A stretch of 64,000 nt of DNA, from NCBI GenBank assembly GCA_022824405.1, contig JAJDZZ010000021.1, forward strand, positions 1 through 64,000. The letters run 5' to 3'. The position numbers and the translations under genes are program-made. The stretch comes from Opitutales bacterium. GTDB taxonomy: Bacteria > Verrucomicrobiota > Verrucomicrobiia > Opitutales > UBA2995. The notes under the pieces were generated by a model that did not search any database, was not told the DNA's origin, and saw only the letters and a list, made by a program, of their open reading frames with translations. Below, piece after piece: positions 52,407 to 61,008 of the stretch. Numbering within the stretch: the stretch's first letter is position 1; the number at the start of each line of letters is the position of its first letter.

Positions 52407-54710
52407 ATGAAATTTAAAAAACCCATTTTGGATCTCCTCGGATCCAAGCGATACATTCCCTTGGGGGCTCATGGCATTGGAACAGCCCTGGGCATAACCA
52501 AGAATTCCCACCAACAAATTTTAAACCGGGAGTTGGGACAATTACTGTCCCAAGGCCAGATCGTAAAGATCAAGAAGGGACGCTTCGTCATCCCCAAGGA
52601 CGCGAACCTGGTAAGCGGCACCATTCGTTTTCGCCAAAGTGGAAATGCGATCCTCCTGGCCGATCCTCTCCCCGACGGTACGATGCCCGATCCCCTGCCC
52701 ATCCGGGCTGCCGATACCGGGACTGCTCTCCATCAGGACAAGGTAGTGGCGAGGCGGTTTAATCGGCAGCGTCGGCTCTACGGACGGGGACGGCGGGGGC
52801 ACCGCCTTTCCAAACGCCACGATACCTACGGCCGTGTAATCCGAATTCTCGAACGCAAGAACCGGTGTATCGTCGGCACTCTGAAAAAAGCCCGCTACCA
52901 TTACTACATTGTGCCGGATAACCCGTCCATTCACGTGGACGTGGTGGCCCTGTCACCGGAAAAGAGCGGCCTGCGCCCCTTGCCCAAAATTGGTGACAAG
53001 GTAGTGGTTGAAATGGAGGATTGGAATCAGCCCCACATGAACCCGGAAGGGAAAATCGTCGAGGTTTTGGGCAAGACCTTCACCCCCGGGGCGGAATACA
53101 AGGGTGTGCTGCGAAAGTTTGGATTGGAGCCTCAATTTCCCCCGGCGGTTATGAAGGAGATGAAGCGATTGCCCGATTCGATCCCGGGGAGAGCCCTGGC
53201 GGGCCGGAGAGACCTGTCCCAGGTTTTGACCTTTACCATCGACCCCGAGGACGCCAAAGATTTCGACGACGCCTTATCGGTGGAATACCTGGACAATGGA
53301 AACATACGGATCGGGATCCATATTGCGGACGTTGCAGCCTTCGTTAAACCGGGAAGCGCCTTGGACCGGGAAGCGCTCAAGCGTGGAAACTCCACCTACC
53401 TGGTCGGAACCGTTATACCCATGCTTCCGGAAGGGTTGAGCAACGGTTTGTGCAGCCTGAAGGAAAACGAAATCCGTCTCACCAAGTCCGTCATTTTCAC
53501 CTTTTCCCCGGAAGGCAAGATACGAAAGGTGGATTATGCCAACACCTTCATCAAAAGCCGCAAAAGGCTGACCTATGGACAGGCCCTGACCTTATTGAAG
53601 GAAGACGACTTGGAAGCGGCGAGGAATCTGCCCTTGCCCCCCAAGCACCAGACCGCTTCCACCGGCCGTCCCCTGCGCAATATGAGCGATGGAGAACTGG
53701 CCGAGTTGCAAACGGGGATCCGCGCCTGCTGGGGCATCGCGTCCATTTTGAGACAAAAACGTTTCGCCCGGGGGAGCCTGGACCTGGACATGCCGGAGGT
53801 GAAGATTCATGTCGACGAAGAGGGTTACGCCTCTGAAATGAAGGCGGTAGAAAGCGATGAAAGCCATCAACTGATCGAGGAATTCATGCTGGCTGCGAAC
53901 GAGGGTGTGGCCCGCCAGTTGAGAAAACACAAGTTACCGGCCATCTACCGGGTCCACCAGAAACCGGATGAACAGAAGCTGTTCGAACTACGCGAAACCA
54001 TGCTCACCTACGGCCTGCGGACCGGGGATCTGAACAGCAAGCGGGAAGTTGTCAAATTGCTGGCGGCCATCAAATCCCACATCTGTGGCTACACGCTGCG
54101 CATACAGTTTCTCCGGTCCCTACGCCAGGCTTGCTACAGGGCGAAACCAGAGGGGCATTACGGACTGCACAAAGCCAATTACACCCATTTCACCTCTCCC
54201 ATCCGGCGCTACGCCGATCTGATCGTCCACCGCATCTTCGATAATTTTCTGGTTCAGGTAAAAAACCGGAAACCCCTTCCGGGAAAACAAACATTCTATA
54301 AACCGTCCCGGCTGGAGGAATTTGCCCAACAGGTCAGCTCGACCGAACAAAACAGCACCCAGGCGGAACGGGAATCGGTCAAAATCAAACAACTCGAGTA
54401 TTTTGAACGGGAGCTGAAAAAACCCGAAAAAACCGTCTATAATGCCGCCATTCTCGATATCAGGAATCATGGGCTCTTCGTGGAATTAAAGGAATCCCTC
54501 GTCTTCGGGCTGCTGCCCATGTCTAGTTTGAAAGACGATCTTTACCGGGTATCGGAGGACGGCAATCAGCTCTACGGCCGCCGTACCGGAAAGACGATGA
54601 GGGAGGGTGAGACCATCCAGGTGGTGGTGGCCAAAGTCGATCGATTCAAACGGCAAATCGATTTTGATCTGGCCAATCCAAGAAAATTGCAAAAACCTGT
54701 GGCCCGTTAA
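52407..54710 (+). CDS. rnr: Ribonuclease R
   Basis: A processive 3-prime to 5-prime exoribonuclease of the RNB family that degrades structured RNA. The 767 residues show a winged-helix N-terminus (ILDLLGSKRYIPLGAHGIGTALG), two cold-shock domains, and the RNB catalytic core. The core has the metal-binding TIDPEDAKDFDDALSVEYL and LPEGLSNGLCSL, and HYGLHKANYTHFTSPIRRYADLIVHRI. The C-terminal S1 domain (LDIRNHGLFVELKESLVFGLLPM) is present. It lacks the lysine-rich tail of E. coli RNase R, as many bacterial homologues do. The start lies 73 bp from glgA, which is transcribed away from it. Confidence 0.94.
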   Translation: MKFKKPILDLLGSKRYIPLGAHGIGTALGITKNSHQQILNRELGQLLSQGQIVKIKKGRFVIPKDANLVSGTIRFRQSGNAILLADPLPDGTMPDPLPIRAADTGTALHQDKVVARRFNRQRRLYGRGRRGHRLSKRHDTYGRVIRILERKNRCIVGTLKKARYHYYIVPDNPSIHVDVVALSPEKSGLRPLPKIGDKVVVEMEDWNQPHMNPEGKIVEVLGKTFTPGAEYKGVLRKFGLEPQFPPAVMKEMKRLPDSIPGRALAGRRDLSQVLTFTIDPEDAKDFDDALSVEYLDNGNIRIGIHIADVAAFVKPGSALDREALKRGNSTYLVGTVIPMLPEGLSNGLCSLKENEIRLTKSVIFTFSPEGKIRKVDYANTFIKSRKRLTYGQALTLLKEDDLEAARNLPLPPKHQTASTGRPLRNMSDGELAELQTGIRACWGIASILRQKRFARGSLDLDMPEVKIHVDEEGYASEMKAVESDESHQLIEEFMLAANEGVARQLRKHKLPAIYRVHQKPDEQKLFELRETMLTYGLRTGDLNSKREVVKLLAAIKSHICGYTLRIQFLRSLRQACYRAKPEGHYGLHKANYTHFTSPIRRYADLIVHRIFDNFLVQVKNRKPLPGKQTFYKPSRLEEFAQQVSSTEQNSTQAERESVKIKQLEYFERELKKPEKTVYNAAILDIRNHGLFVELKESLVFGLLPMSSLKDDLYRVSEDGNQLYGRRTGKTMREGETIQVVVAKVDRFKRQIDFDLANPRKLQKPVAR

Positions 54711-54747
54711 GGTGCAAGCGGAATTCCACAATGGAACAGCGAACAGA

Positions 54748-55290
54748 ATGAATCATTACGACTACCACACCCGACTAAAGGCGCTTTGGGAAAAAGGCGT
54801 GGAGGATTATAATCAGGGAGGGCGGTCGCCCAGAGCCTACCTGACGAAGGAAGATCAGGCCTTTTTGTCTGAAATCGGGGCCAATGAGCAAGATCTCTAC
54901 GACTTTGTCGATGATAGTATCCGCTACGGGGAACCCGACTTCGAGGTGTTTTGGGCGGTACAGTCCATGCGGTTCAACTATTTCAAGATGATCATGCAAA
55001 ACCGATCGGGGGACTACATAGCGCCGATGGAAGCATATTCCCCCAAGAACGCGGAGATCAACGGCATCCCCTGGCTCCCCAGGATCATCCAAAAAGGCAA
55101 ACGCAAGCTGCGAGGGGAACTCAATACCGATATCATGTACGGATGTGGAGGGGACCGGCAATTCTGCAAAACCCACAACCTTCATCTGGCCGAGTTTTTG
55201 CAATTGGTCTGGACCCATTGGGATGACCATCAAGCTATTGCTTCCTACATCGAAGCCAACTCCCCCGCCCTGCAAAAACAAGAGGCTTGA
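54748..55290 (+). CDS. DUF5069-like protein
   Basis: A protein of 180 residues without a known function. The C-terminal half (WLPRIIQKGKRKLRGELNTDIMYGCGGDRQFCKTHNLHLAEFLQLVWTHWDD...) resembles DUF5069 domains, which have a LPR-I-K-R-L-G pattern followed by a helical segment. The N-terminal half, MNHYDYHTRLKALWEKGVEDY, is helical. I chose ATG 54748, 37 bp after rnr. The assignment rests on pattern resemblance alone and could be wrong. Confidence 0.65.
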   Translation: MNHYDYHTRLKALWEKGVEDYNQGGRSPRAYLTKEDQAFLSEIGANEQDLYDFVDDSIRYGEPDFEVFWAVQSMRFNYFKMIMQNRSGDYIAPMEAYSPKNAEINGIPWLPRIIQKGKRKLRGELNTDIMYGCGGDRQFCKTHNLHLAEFLQLVWTHWDDHQAIASYIEANSPALQKQEA

Positions 55291-55382
55291 ACGGATCGGG
55301 CTCCTTCCGACCCTTCTTATTTTCCCTCTTCATCCACATATGGAACTTGCCCACCCGCTTTGGGTGTTTTTTAGTCAAGGCT

Positions 55383-55853
55383 ATGGACAAGGGGATAACA
55401 CCCGTTACTATCAAAGGCTTGGTCCCTACAAGTACGGGCATGGCGGTATTTTTGGGAACCGAGTTAAAGACATTTGTCATCTATATCGATCCGAATGTGG
55501 GCCATGCCCTTTCCCTGGCCATCAATGGGGTAAAAAAAAGCCGGCCCCTCACCCACGACCTCATTTCCCACCTTCTCCTGGGTCTGGATGCAAAACTGGA
55601 CCGGGTCATCATTAACGATGTCGATTGGGACAAATTTTTCGCCCGCATGATCATCGTCATGGAAAATGAACTGGGCAAAAAGATCATCGAAATCGATTCG
55701 CGGCCCAGCGATTCCCTGGTCATCGCGATTCAAAAAAAACGGCCCATATACGTTGCGGACAAAGTTCTCGAATCCGTCGATGACGTGACGGAGGTGTTTA
55801 ACGACATCAAGTACCAATCGGGGGAAGGCGAAGGCAAAGGACCCCATCCTTGA
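55383..55853 (+). CDS. Bifunctional nuclease family (DUF151) protein
   Basis: A BFN-domain protein of 156 residues. Family members in plants and bacteria have DNase and RNase activity or act in stress responses. The core DNVGHALSLAI-like segment reads YIDPNVGHALSLAINGVKKSRPLTHDLISHLLLGL, and LDRVIINDVDWDKFFARMIIV and EIDSRPSDSLVIAIQKKRPIYV follow. All are diagnostic. ATG 55383 is the start that aligns with the domain. It is followed 18 bp later by the dus gene, so these two are probably in one operon. Confidence 0.9.
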   Translation: MDKGITPVTIKGLVPTSTGMAVFLGTELKTFVIYIDPNVGHALSLAINGVKKSRPLTHDLISHLLLGLDAKLDRVIINDVDWDKFFARMIIVMENELGKKIIEIDSRPSDSLVIAIQKKRPIYVADKVLESVDDVTEVFNDIKYQSGEGEGKGPHP

Positions 55854-55871
55854 AGCCCGCCGAGACCGCCC

Positions 55872-56963
55872 ATGCGAAAGGCTTTGCCGGATCCCATAAT
55901 TGAGGGCCAGGCTCCCACGGCCTTGGCTCCCATGCAGGATGTCACGACCTGGGAATTCATGAAAGTGGTGGACCATTTCGGATCGCCGGACTACTATTTC
56001 ACCGAGTACTTCCGGGTGCACCGGACCAGTGTCCTGGACAAGCACATTTTGTACTCCATCACCCACAATCCGACGGGACGACCCGTATTCGCTCAACTCC
56101 TGGGAGAAAACCTCGAGTATCTCAAGCGCGCGGCAGGGGAACTCGGTTCCCACCCCATCGCCGGCGTCGATCTCAACTTGGGTTGCCCCGCCCCCAAGGT
56201 TTACAAAAAGAACGTAGGGGGAGGGCTCTTGAGGAACCTGGACCAGGTCGACAAAATATTTGGAGTATTGCGCGAGTTTTCTCCCCACCGCTTCGTGGTA
56301 AAGGCCCGCATCGGTTTTGACAATACGGTCCCGTTCGAAGGTTTATTGGAACTGATCCGAAAACACGAAGTGGATTTACTCAGCTTGCACGGAAGAACGG
56401 TAAGGGAACTTTACTGGGCGGACGTTCACTACGATTACATTAAACACGCCGTAGACGCCCTCCCCTGTCCGGTTTTGGCCAACGGAAACATAACCAGCTA
56501 CAGGAAAGCTGCTCAGGTGCTCGAGGAAACCGGTTGTCACGGTATCATGATCGGCCGTTCGGCCATTCGCAACCCCTGGATTTTCCGGCAGATTCGTCAG
56601 CATCTGAGCGGCGAAGCGGTATTCCAACCGTCGTTGGGCGACGTTCACACCTACATACAGCTACTGCAGGAAACTTTCGCCAAGCCCGACGTGCCCGAGC
56701 GCGCCTGGGTAAATCGTTTGAAGAAATTCTTCAACTTCATCGGGTTGAGTGTCGATCCCAAGGGGGAGTTTCTATATGAAATCAGGCGGGTGAAATCGAT
56801 CGAGGAAATGAACGATGTGCTGGACAGACACCTGTTGCGGGAACCGGAGCGGCCTTTTTCCGTAGAGCCTTATCCCGGACTGGTGGCCCGTCCGAACCGC
56901 GAAAGCCCGGTAAAACCACTGGCCCAAGCCATCTCGCCAATGCGAGATGGCACAAAGGATTAA
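55872..56963 (+). CDS. dus: tRNA-dihydrouridine synthase
   Basis: A flavin enzyme that reduces uridine to dihydrouridine in tRNA. The 363-residue protein starts with the FMN-binding ALAPMQDVTTWEFM. The catalytic Cys is in LNLGCPAPKVYKKNVGGGLL, and VVKARIGFDN, LLSLHGRTVRELYWADVHYD, VLANGNI and HGIMIGRSAIRNPWIF follow. The C-terminal helical domain is present. The last ten residues (ISPMRDGTKD) and the TAA stop are encoded by the CATCTCGCC...GCGAGATGG hairpin module of the adjacent repeat block (56933-57121), indicating the end of the gene was replaced or extended by the repeat. Confidence 0.93.
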   Translation: MRKALPDPIIEGQAPTALAPMQDVTTWEFMKVVDHFGSPDYYFTEYFRVHRTSVLDKHILYSITHNPTGRPVFAQLLGENLEYLKRAAGELGSHPIAGVDLNLGCPAPKVYKKNVGGGLLRNLDQVDKIFGVLREFSPHRFVVKARIGFDNTVPFEGLLELIRKHEVDLLSLHGRTVRELYWADVHYDYIKHAVDALPCPVLANGNITSYRKAAQVLEETGCHGIMIGRSAIRNPWIFRQIRQHLSGEAVFQPSLGDVHTYIQLLQETFAKPDVPERAWVNRLKKFFNFIGLSVDPKGEFLYEIRRVKSIEEMNDVLDRHLLREPERPFSVEPYPGLVARPNRESPVKPLAQAISPMRDGTKD

Positions 56964-57121
56964 TCGTGATCATGATCGTTATCCAAAAGAACGGGATTAA
57001 CCCGAATATCTCGCAAAGCTCGCTAAGAGGGGGACGGGAATGTCCCCCCTCCGTTAACTCCTGATCCGGCGAAGCCGGAACCCTTTGCGTCCTTCGCGAT
57101 CTTGGCGAGAGCCTTTTCCGG
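56933..57121. repeat. Compound intergenic repeat block with inverted CGCAAAG arms
   Basis: It begins with CCATCTCGCCAATGCGAGATGG, here split as CCATCTCGCC and GCGAGATGG around AAT. It continues with ATTAATCGTGATC, then CCCGAATATCTCGCAAAGC, GACGGGAATGTCCCCCC, GTTAACTCCTGATCC, the hairpin CCGGCGAAGCCGG, TTTGCGTCC, and CGATCTTGGCGAGAG. The CTCGCAAAG and CTTGGCGAGAG words at either end are inverted, so this block is itself a large imperfect palindrome. It separates dus from the convergent pseudouridine synthase gene and could act as a bidirectional terminator. Confidence 0.7.
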
Positions 57122-57122
57122 G

Positions 57123-57893
57123 TTAAAATTTCACCTTCAATATGGCGTCGAATTCCGGTGGCGTGGGGGAGCGGGCCTGGAAATGTTGTTTTCTTCCCTT
57201 CCAAGTCCAATGGATGTGTATGGAGGAGGCATGCAGAAACAGACGGTCGGGTTTGATGTTCTTCCGCATCCTGCGGTTGAAGTGGAAATCGCCGTAGGTC
57301 CTGTCCCCGACGATGGGGAGTTTTCGCTGGGCGCACTGCACGCGCAGTTGATGGGTGCGGCCCGTCAGGGGTCTTAGATTCAAGAGGCTCAGTCGGGGCG
57401 AAGAAATTTTTGTCAAAAGGGTTTCAACCTGGGATTCGGCCAAGCGGCCGCCCGCACCGCCGATTTCCGAACGGATGCTCAAGCCCGTCCTTCTCCGACG
57501 CATGAAGTCTTTCCAATGGTAATGCTTCTCCCGGGATAAACCCGCCACAACGGCCAGGTAGGATTTGGACACCCTTCGGCTGGAAAACTGTTTTCTCAGG
57601 ATTTCCGTCATGGGGGAGTTTACGCAACCCAGGATGACTCCGGAGGTAGGGGAATCGAGTCGGTGCAGCAGGTGAAATTGAAACGTCTCGTCCCCCCGCT
57701 TCCAAAGGTAACGCTCCCGTTGCCTGCTCCAATGACAAGTCAGAAGACTTCTGATCCTTTCCTCCTTGGAATTAGGGTGAGACAAGATGCGAACGGGTTT
57801 TTCCAAGGCAACTAATCCTTCGGGATGGGTCTCGATTACGGAAACCCCGCGGCCCAGGGGAATATGTTCAATAATCCTGGCCAGGTCTGTCAC
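57123..57893 (-). CDS. RluA-family pseudouridine synthase
   Basis: A 256-residue RNA pseudouridine synthase of the RluA/RsuA-like fold. The catalytic aspartate is in LLHRLDSPTSGVILG, the standard motif II. LNLRPLTGRTHQLRVQCAQRKLPIVGDRTYGD and the KPDRLFLHASSIHIHW terminal strand are also family motifs. There is no N-terminal S4 domain, as in RluA proper and TruC-like members. The RNA target is unknown. The stop is three bases from a repeat block. Confidence 0.9.
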   Translation of the reverse strand: MTDLARIIEHIPLGRGVSVIETHPEGLVALEKPVRILSHPNSKEERIRSLLTCHWSRQRERYLWKRGDETFQFHLLHRLDSPTSGVILGCVNSPMTEILRKQFSSRRVSKSYLAVVAGLSREKHYHWKDFMRRRRTGLSIRSEIGGAGGRLAESQVETLLTKISSPRLSLLNLRPLTGRTHQLRVQCAQRKLPIVGDRTYGDFHFNRRMRKNIKPDRLFLHASSIHIHWTWKGRKQHFQARSPTPPEFDAILKVKF

Positions 57894-57950
57894 CGTGCAA
57901 TGTCCATTTATATGTGGGAGAAATGAAGGGGATGGCTTGGGCCCGCAAAA

Positions 57951-59117
57951 CTAAAAAAAGATGAAATTTACCACTATCCGTTCCGGGTTTTTCAAGGTGC
58001 TTCTCATTTCATCCGTCCATTCTCCATAGGGGGCGCGGTTGTTGACGGCGGCGGCGCAAATTACCTGGGCTTGAAGCGATGAGGTGGCCCCGAGGATTTC
58101 ATAGTCCACGATTTCGCCGTCCTCATTCAACAAATAGGCCACCGATACCCGGGATCGCCTTTCGGTCAAGCGTTGTTGGAAAATCAGGTTGTGCCATTCC
58201 AATTCAATCGTTTCGAACATGCGGTCCAAGTATTCGCCGAACTCGCTGAATTGGGCCGAATAATTGGCAAAATTGGCCAGACGCGAGACCCCCGACAAGT
58301 GACGCTTGAGAGGCCCGGAATGGGAATACTTGACCCTGGGTTGAGGAAGTCTTTCAGGCCTGTCTTCGGGGTTGGGTTCGGGACTGGGAGGCACAGGGGG
58401 AAGGAAAGGGGTTTCCTGCTGCACCACCTCGAAGCGGTTCCTGGTCGTATCTTCCTCGTCATCTCTTTCGCTCTCAACAAATTCATCCTCCTCCTCATCC
58501 TTCATTTCTTCGGGAACTTCCAGGAGGGAGCGGGGCCCTTCCTCTTCCAAGGCTTCTTCCTCGAAAGCAACCGGAGCAGTGGACCTTTGCCGGTCCAACT
58601 CCTCACGCGTCATGGGCCGGATGATCTGAATTTTCGGTTGGGACGGATCCTGTTGTTGGCGCGGTTCCGCATTGCTGGCCACGGAAGGGGGAACCGGGGG
58701 TGAAGGAGGCACCTGGATCGGGTCGCCCCGAACCACATTATTGAATTCTTCCGATTCCCCCTCAACAAACGGGGTGGTTTCGTTGAGGTCATCCACCAAT
58801 TTCTCATTGGCGGCCTGGGTATTTTGGGATCCAAAAAAATCCGTCTCATCCGGTTCGTTGTCGAAATCCTCCCTGTTGACCGGAACATACTGCTTCGTGT
58901 CATCCGGCACTTCCTCTTCATTGAGGATGATATCGAATTCCTGCCAGGGAAGATCGGGCTCGGCCGCGGCCATGACCAGAAGCGTTTCGGGAACGAGGAG
59001 AAAGAGAATGATGTGCGACAGAACGGTCCCGAGCAGGCCCCACAGGACTACCGGCCAGCGGGGAGCTTCATCGCTCCCGAATTCATTTTGAACACGACTG
59101 GATGAGATTTGGGCCAA
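57951..59117 (-). CDS. TonB-family-like transmembrane protein with acidic linker
   Basis: A single-pass protein whose layout suggests a TonB-like energy transducer. A transmembrane helix (WPVVLWGLLGTVLSHIILFLLVPE) is followed by about 240 residues of acidic and proline-rich linker (EEDEFVESERDDEEDT, PPSPPVPPSV). A C-terminal globular part follows, with SRVSVAYLLNEDGEIVDYEILGATSS and ERIVVNFIFF. The Tyr-Leu-Leu-Asn-Glu-Asp-Gly-Glu strand resembles TonB C-terminal sequence. The start is unclear: the ORF runs to 59267, leaving only 23 bp before the divergent gene, so I prefer TTG 59117 (388 aa), which leaves a short cytoplasmic tail. No exbBD genes are present here. Confidence 0.65.
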   Translation of the reverse strand: MAQISSSRVQNEFGSDEAPRWPVVLWGLLGTVLSHIILFLLVPETLLVMAAAEPDLPWQEFDIILNEEEVPDDTKQYVPVNREDFDNEPDETDFFGSQNTQAANEKLVDDLNETTPFVEGESEEFNNVVRGDPIQVPPSPPVPPSVASNAEPRQQQDPSQPKIQIIRPMTREELDRQRSTAPVAFEEEALEEEGPRSLLEVPEEMKDEEEDEFVESERDDEEDTTRNRFEVVQQETPFLPPVPPSPEPNPEDRPERLPQPRVKYSHSGPLKRHLSGVSRLANFANYSAQFSEFGEYLDRMFETIELEWHNLIFQQRLTERRSRVSVAYLLNEDGEIVDYEILGATSSLQAQVICAAAVNNRAPYGEWTDEMRSTLKNPERIVVNFIFF

Positions 59118-59290
59118 AATCAGGATATTCGGTTCGCATTGATGGCTGTCTGGCAATATGGGGGACCCACCTTGAACCCTCAAGCCTACAATGGAAGTTC
59201 CCTGATATGGTAAGGATACAACCCGACAAGATCCCGGAAGATCGCCATAAATTCTTGTTAGGGGCAAAAAAATCCATCAAAACGGATCCC

Positions 59291-59590
59291 ATGTTGGTAC
59301 ATTCCGTCTATTTTTTTCTGAAAGAAACCGTTTCGGACTCTGAAATAATTGAATTTGGCAAATCGGTAGAAGCATTGGCCGATATTGAAACGGTCCACGG
59401 CTTTTACCTGGGAACCCCGGCGGCAACCCCGGACAGACCCATTATCGAAAAGGGATACGCCTTTGCCATGACCATTCTGTTTCAAACCATGGAAGATCAC
59501 AACATTTACCAGGAACACCCCCTCCACCAAGCCTTCATCCGGAATAACAAGCGTCTTTGGGAAAAAGTTGTCATATACGACGCCGATTAG
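59291..59590 (+). CDS. Stress-responsive Dabb family protein
   Basis: A small ferredoxin-like alpha/beta-barrel protein (Dabb domain) of 99 residues that usually forms dimers. The start MLVHSVYFFLKETVSDSEIIEFGKSVEAL is typical, with the conserved HSVYFFLK strand. The GFYLGTPAATPDRPIIEKGYAFAMTILFQT region and YQEHPLHQAFI complete the domain. I picked ATG 59291 rather than the long upstream extension, which spans the divergent promoter region. The deoxyribosyltransferase-like gene follows 27 bp later, so the two may be co-transcribed with upp. Confidence 0.88.
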   Translation: MLVHSVYFFLKETVSDSEIIEFGKSVEALADIETVHGFYLGTPAATPDRPIIEKGYAFAMTILFQTMEDHNIYQEHPLHQAFIRNNKRLWEKVVIYDAD

Positions 59591-59617
59591 GAGGTGGAAG
59601 ATCCAAGCGCTTTCCTG

Positions 59618-60307
59618 ATGACCGATAACCAAACCTTCACCTTTTATTTCGCCGGAGAACTCTTCAGCCACAAGCACCTGTTGGGAAATGCATGCCTTGC
59701 CCGGGAAATTTATCGGGTATCCCAGGGTAAATTTGTCGCCATTCTTCCGCAGGATCTGGAATTGCGCGACCAGCATCCCCAGAGCATACGGGATCAGGAT
59801 ATCCTCGGGTTGCTGCGCTGCGATCTGGGGCTTTTCAATTACGATGGACCGGAGCTGGATTCGGGAACCGTGGTCGAGTTCATGATCGCCAAGTTTGCCG
59901 ACATACCCGCCGTTTTGTTGAGGACGGATTTCCGCTATGGAGGAGACCAGAAGGGCGATCCCTGGAATCTGATGAGCAGCTTTTACCCGCGGACCGAGGT
60001 CGTGGTAATCCCCTCCATGCCGCTGGCCAAAACCCGCTCCTTCCAAAATGTGTTGCACGATCACTCCAATGTCACGGACACCGGTTTCAATGTGAAAGCC
60101 CAGGAAGCGGCCCTGGAAGAAATCGCCCGGAAAACCATAGCGGCCATGGAAAATGTGTTGCGACAGGGTCCGGTATTGGAAGGAAAAGACGTCGAGGCCA
60201 TTTACCGCTACCTGGCCAAAATGCCGGGATTTCGAAGAAACCCCGAAGCAGTCGTCCGTATAATCGAGAGCGCTCTCCACCGTAAAAAGACCAAAGGCCT
60301 CCTCTAA
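59618..60307 (+). CDS. Nucleoside 2-deoxyribosyltransferase-like protein
   Basis: A Rossmann-like protein of 229 residues related to nucleoside 2-deoxyribosyltransferase, which swaps bases on deoxynucleosides. The opening FTFYFAGELFSHKHLLGNACLAREI has the tyrosine and glycine of the family site, and LRCDLGLFNYDGPELDSGTVVEFMIAKFADIPAVLLRTDFR carries the conserved D-G-x-x-D-S-G-T and E. It lies 3 bp before upp, supporting pyrimidine salvage. A GTG at 59594 would add 8 residues; ATG 59618 is my choice. Confidence 0.82.
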   Translation: MTDNQTFTFYFAGELFSHKHLLGNACLAREIYRVSQGKFVAILPQDLELRDQHPQSIRDQDILGLLRCDLGLFNYDGPELDSGTVVEFMIAKFADIPAVLLRTDFRYGGDQKGDPWNLMSSFYPRTEVVVIPSMPLAKTRSFQNVLHDHSNVTDTGFNVKAQEAALEEIARKTIAAMENVLRQGPVLEGKDVEAIYRYLAKMPGFRRNPEAVVRIIESALHRKKTKGLL

Positions 60308-60310
60308 GAC

Positions 60311-60931
60311 ATGCCGTTAACCCTGATCGATCATCCCCTGGCCGATGTCCTGATAACCCAGTTGAGAAATAAGGACACAACCCAAGCCTCTTTTCGCGAC
60401 TGTTGCGAGAAACTCACCTATCTTTTGATCATCGAAGCCACGCGATCGTTTGGCACGGAGAACATTCGGGTAACCACACCCTTGGAAGTTACGGACGGGG
60501 TAAGGTGGCAACGGGAAATGACCATCGTATCCATATTGCGGGCCGGTATCGGTATGGTGGACCCCATCCACAAATTCTTTCCCCATGCCTCCGTCGGCTA
60601 CGTCGGTCTGGAACGAGACGAAGCAACCGCCATTGCCCACCGCTATTATTGCAAGTTGCCAAGCCTGGAAAATCGTCACGTATTGATCGTGGACCCCATG
60701 TTGGGCACGGCGGGATCCGCCCTTCAGACCATTGAAATATGTCGTCGACACGGGGCCACTGACATCGGGCTGATCATCATGTTCGCCGCCCCGGAAGGGA
60801 TTGAGGCGCTGAAGGTAAAGTATCCCACCCTCCCCGTCTATGCTGCCGTATTGGATCGCGAATTGAACGCCCAAAAATTTCTTCTTCCCGGGCTGGGAGA
60901 CTTCGGTGACCGATTGTTCGACACCTCGTAG
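60311..60931 (+). CDS. upp: Uracil phosphoribosyltransferase
   Basis: A salvage enzyme of 206 residues that converts uracil and PRPP to UMP. The ILRAGIGMVD motif, the PRPP loop VDPMLGTAGSAL and the uracil-binding C-terminus LDRELNAQKFLLPGLGDFGDRLFDT are all intact. The start MPLTLIDHPLADVLITQLRNKDT is standard. It is adjacent to the deoxyribosyltransferase-like gene, and both fit pyrimidine salvage. Confidence 0.95.
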   Translation: MPLTLIDHPLADVLITQLRNKDTTQASFRDCCEKLTYLLIIEATRSFGTENIRVTTPLEVTDGVRWQREMTIVSILRAGIGMVDPIHKFFPHASVGYVGLERDEATAIAHRYYCKLPSLENRHVLIVDPMLGTAGSALQTIEICRRHGATDIGLIIMFAAPEGIEALKVKYPTLPVYAAVLDRELNAQKFLLPGLGDFGDRLFDTS

Positions 60932-61008
60932 GCCCATGCCATCCCCGGATAAAACGATGGAAATTCGATCCATCCAAACAGCCTTTTCCTTCCCGCCCGA
61001 ATAACCCG

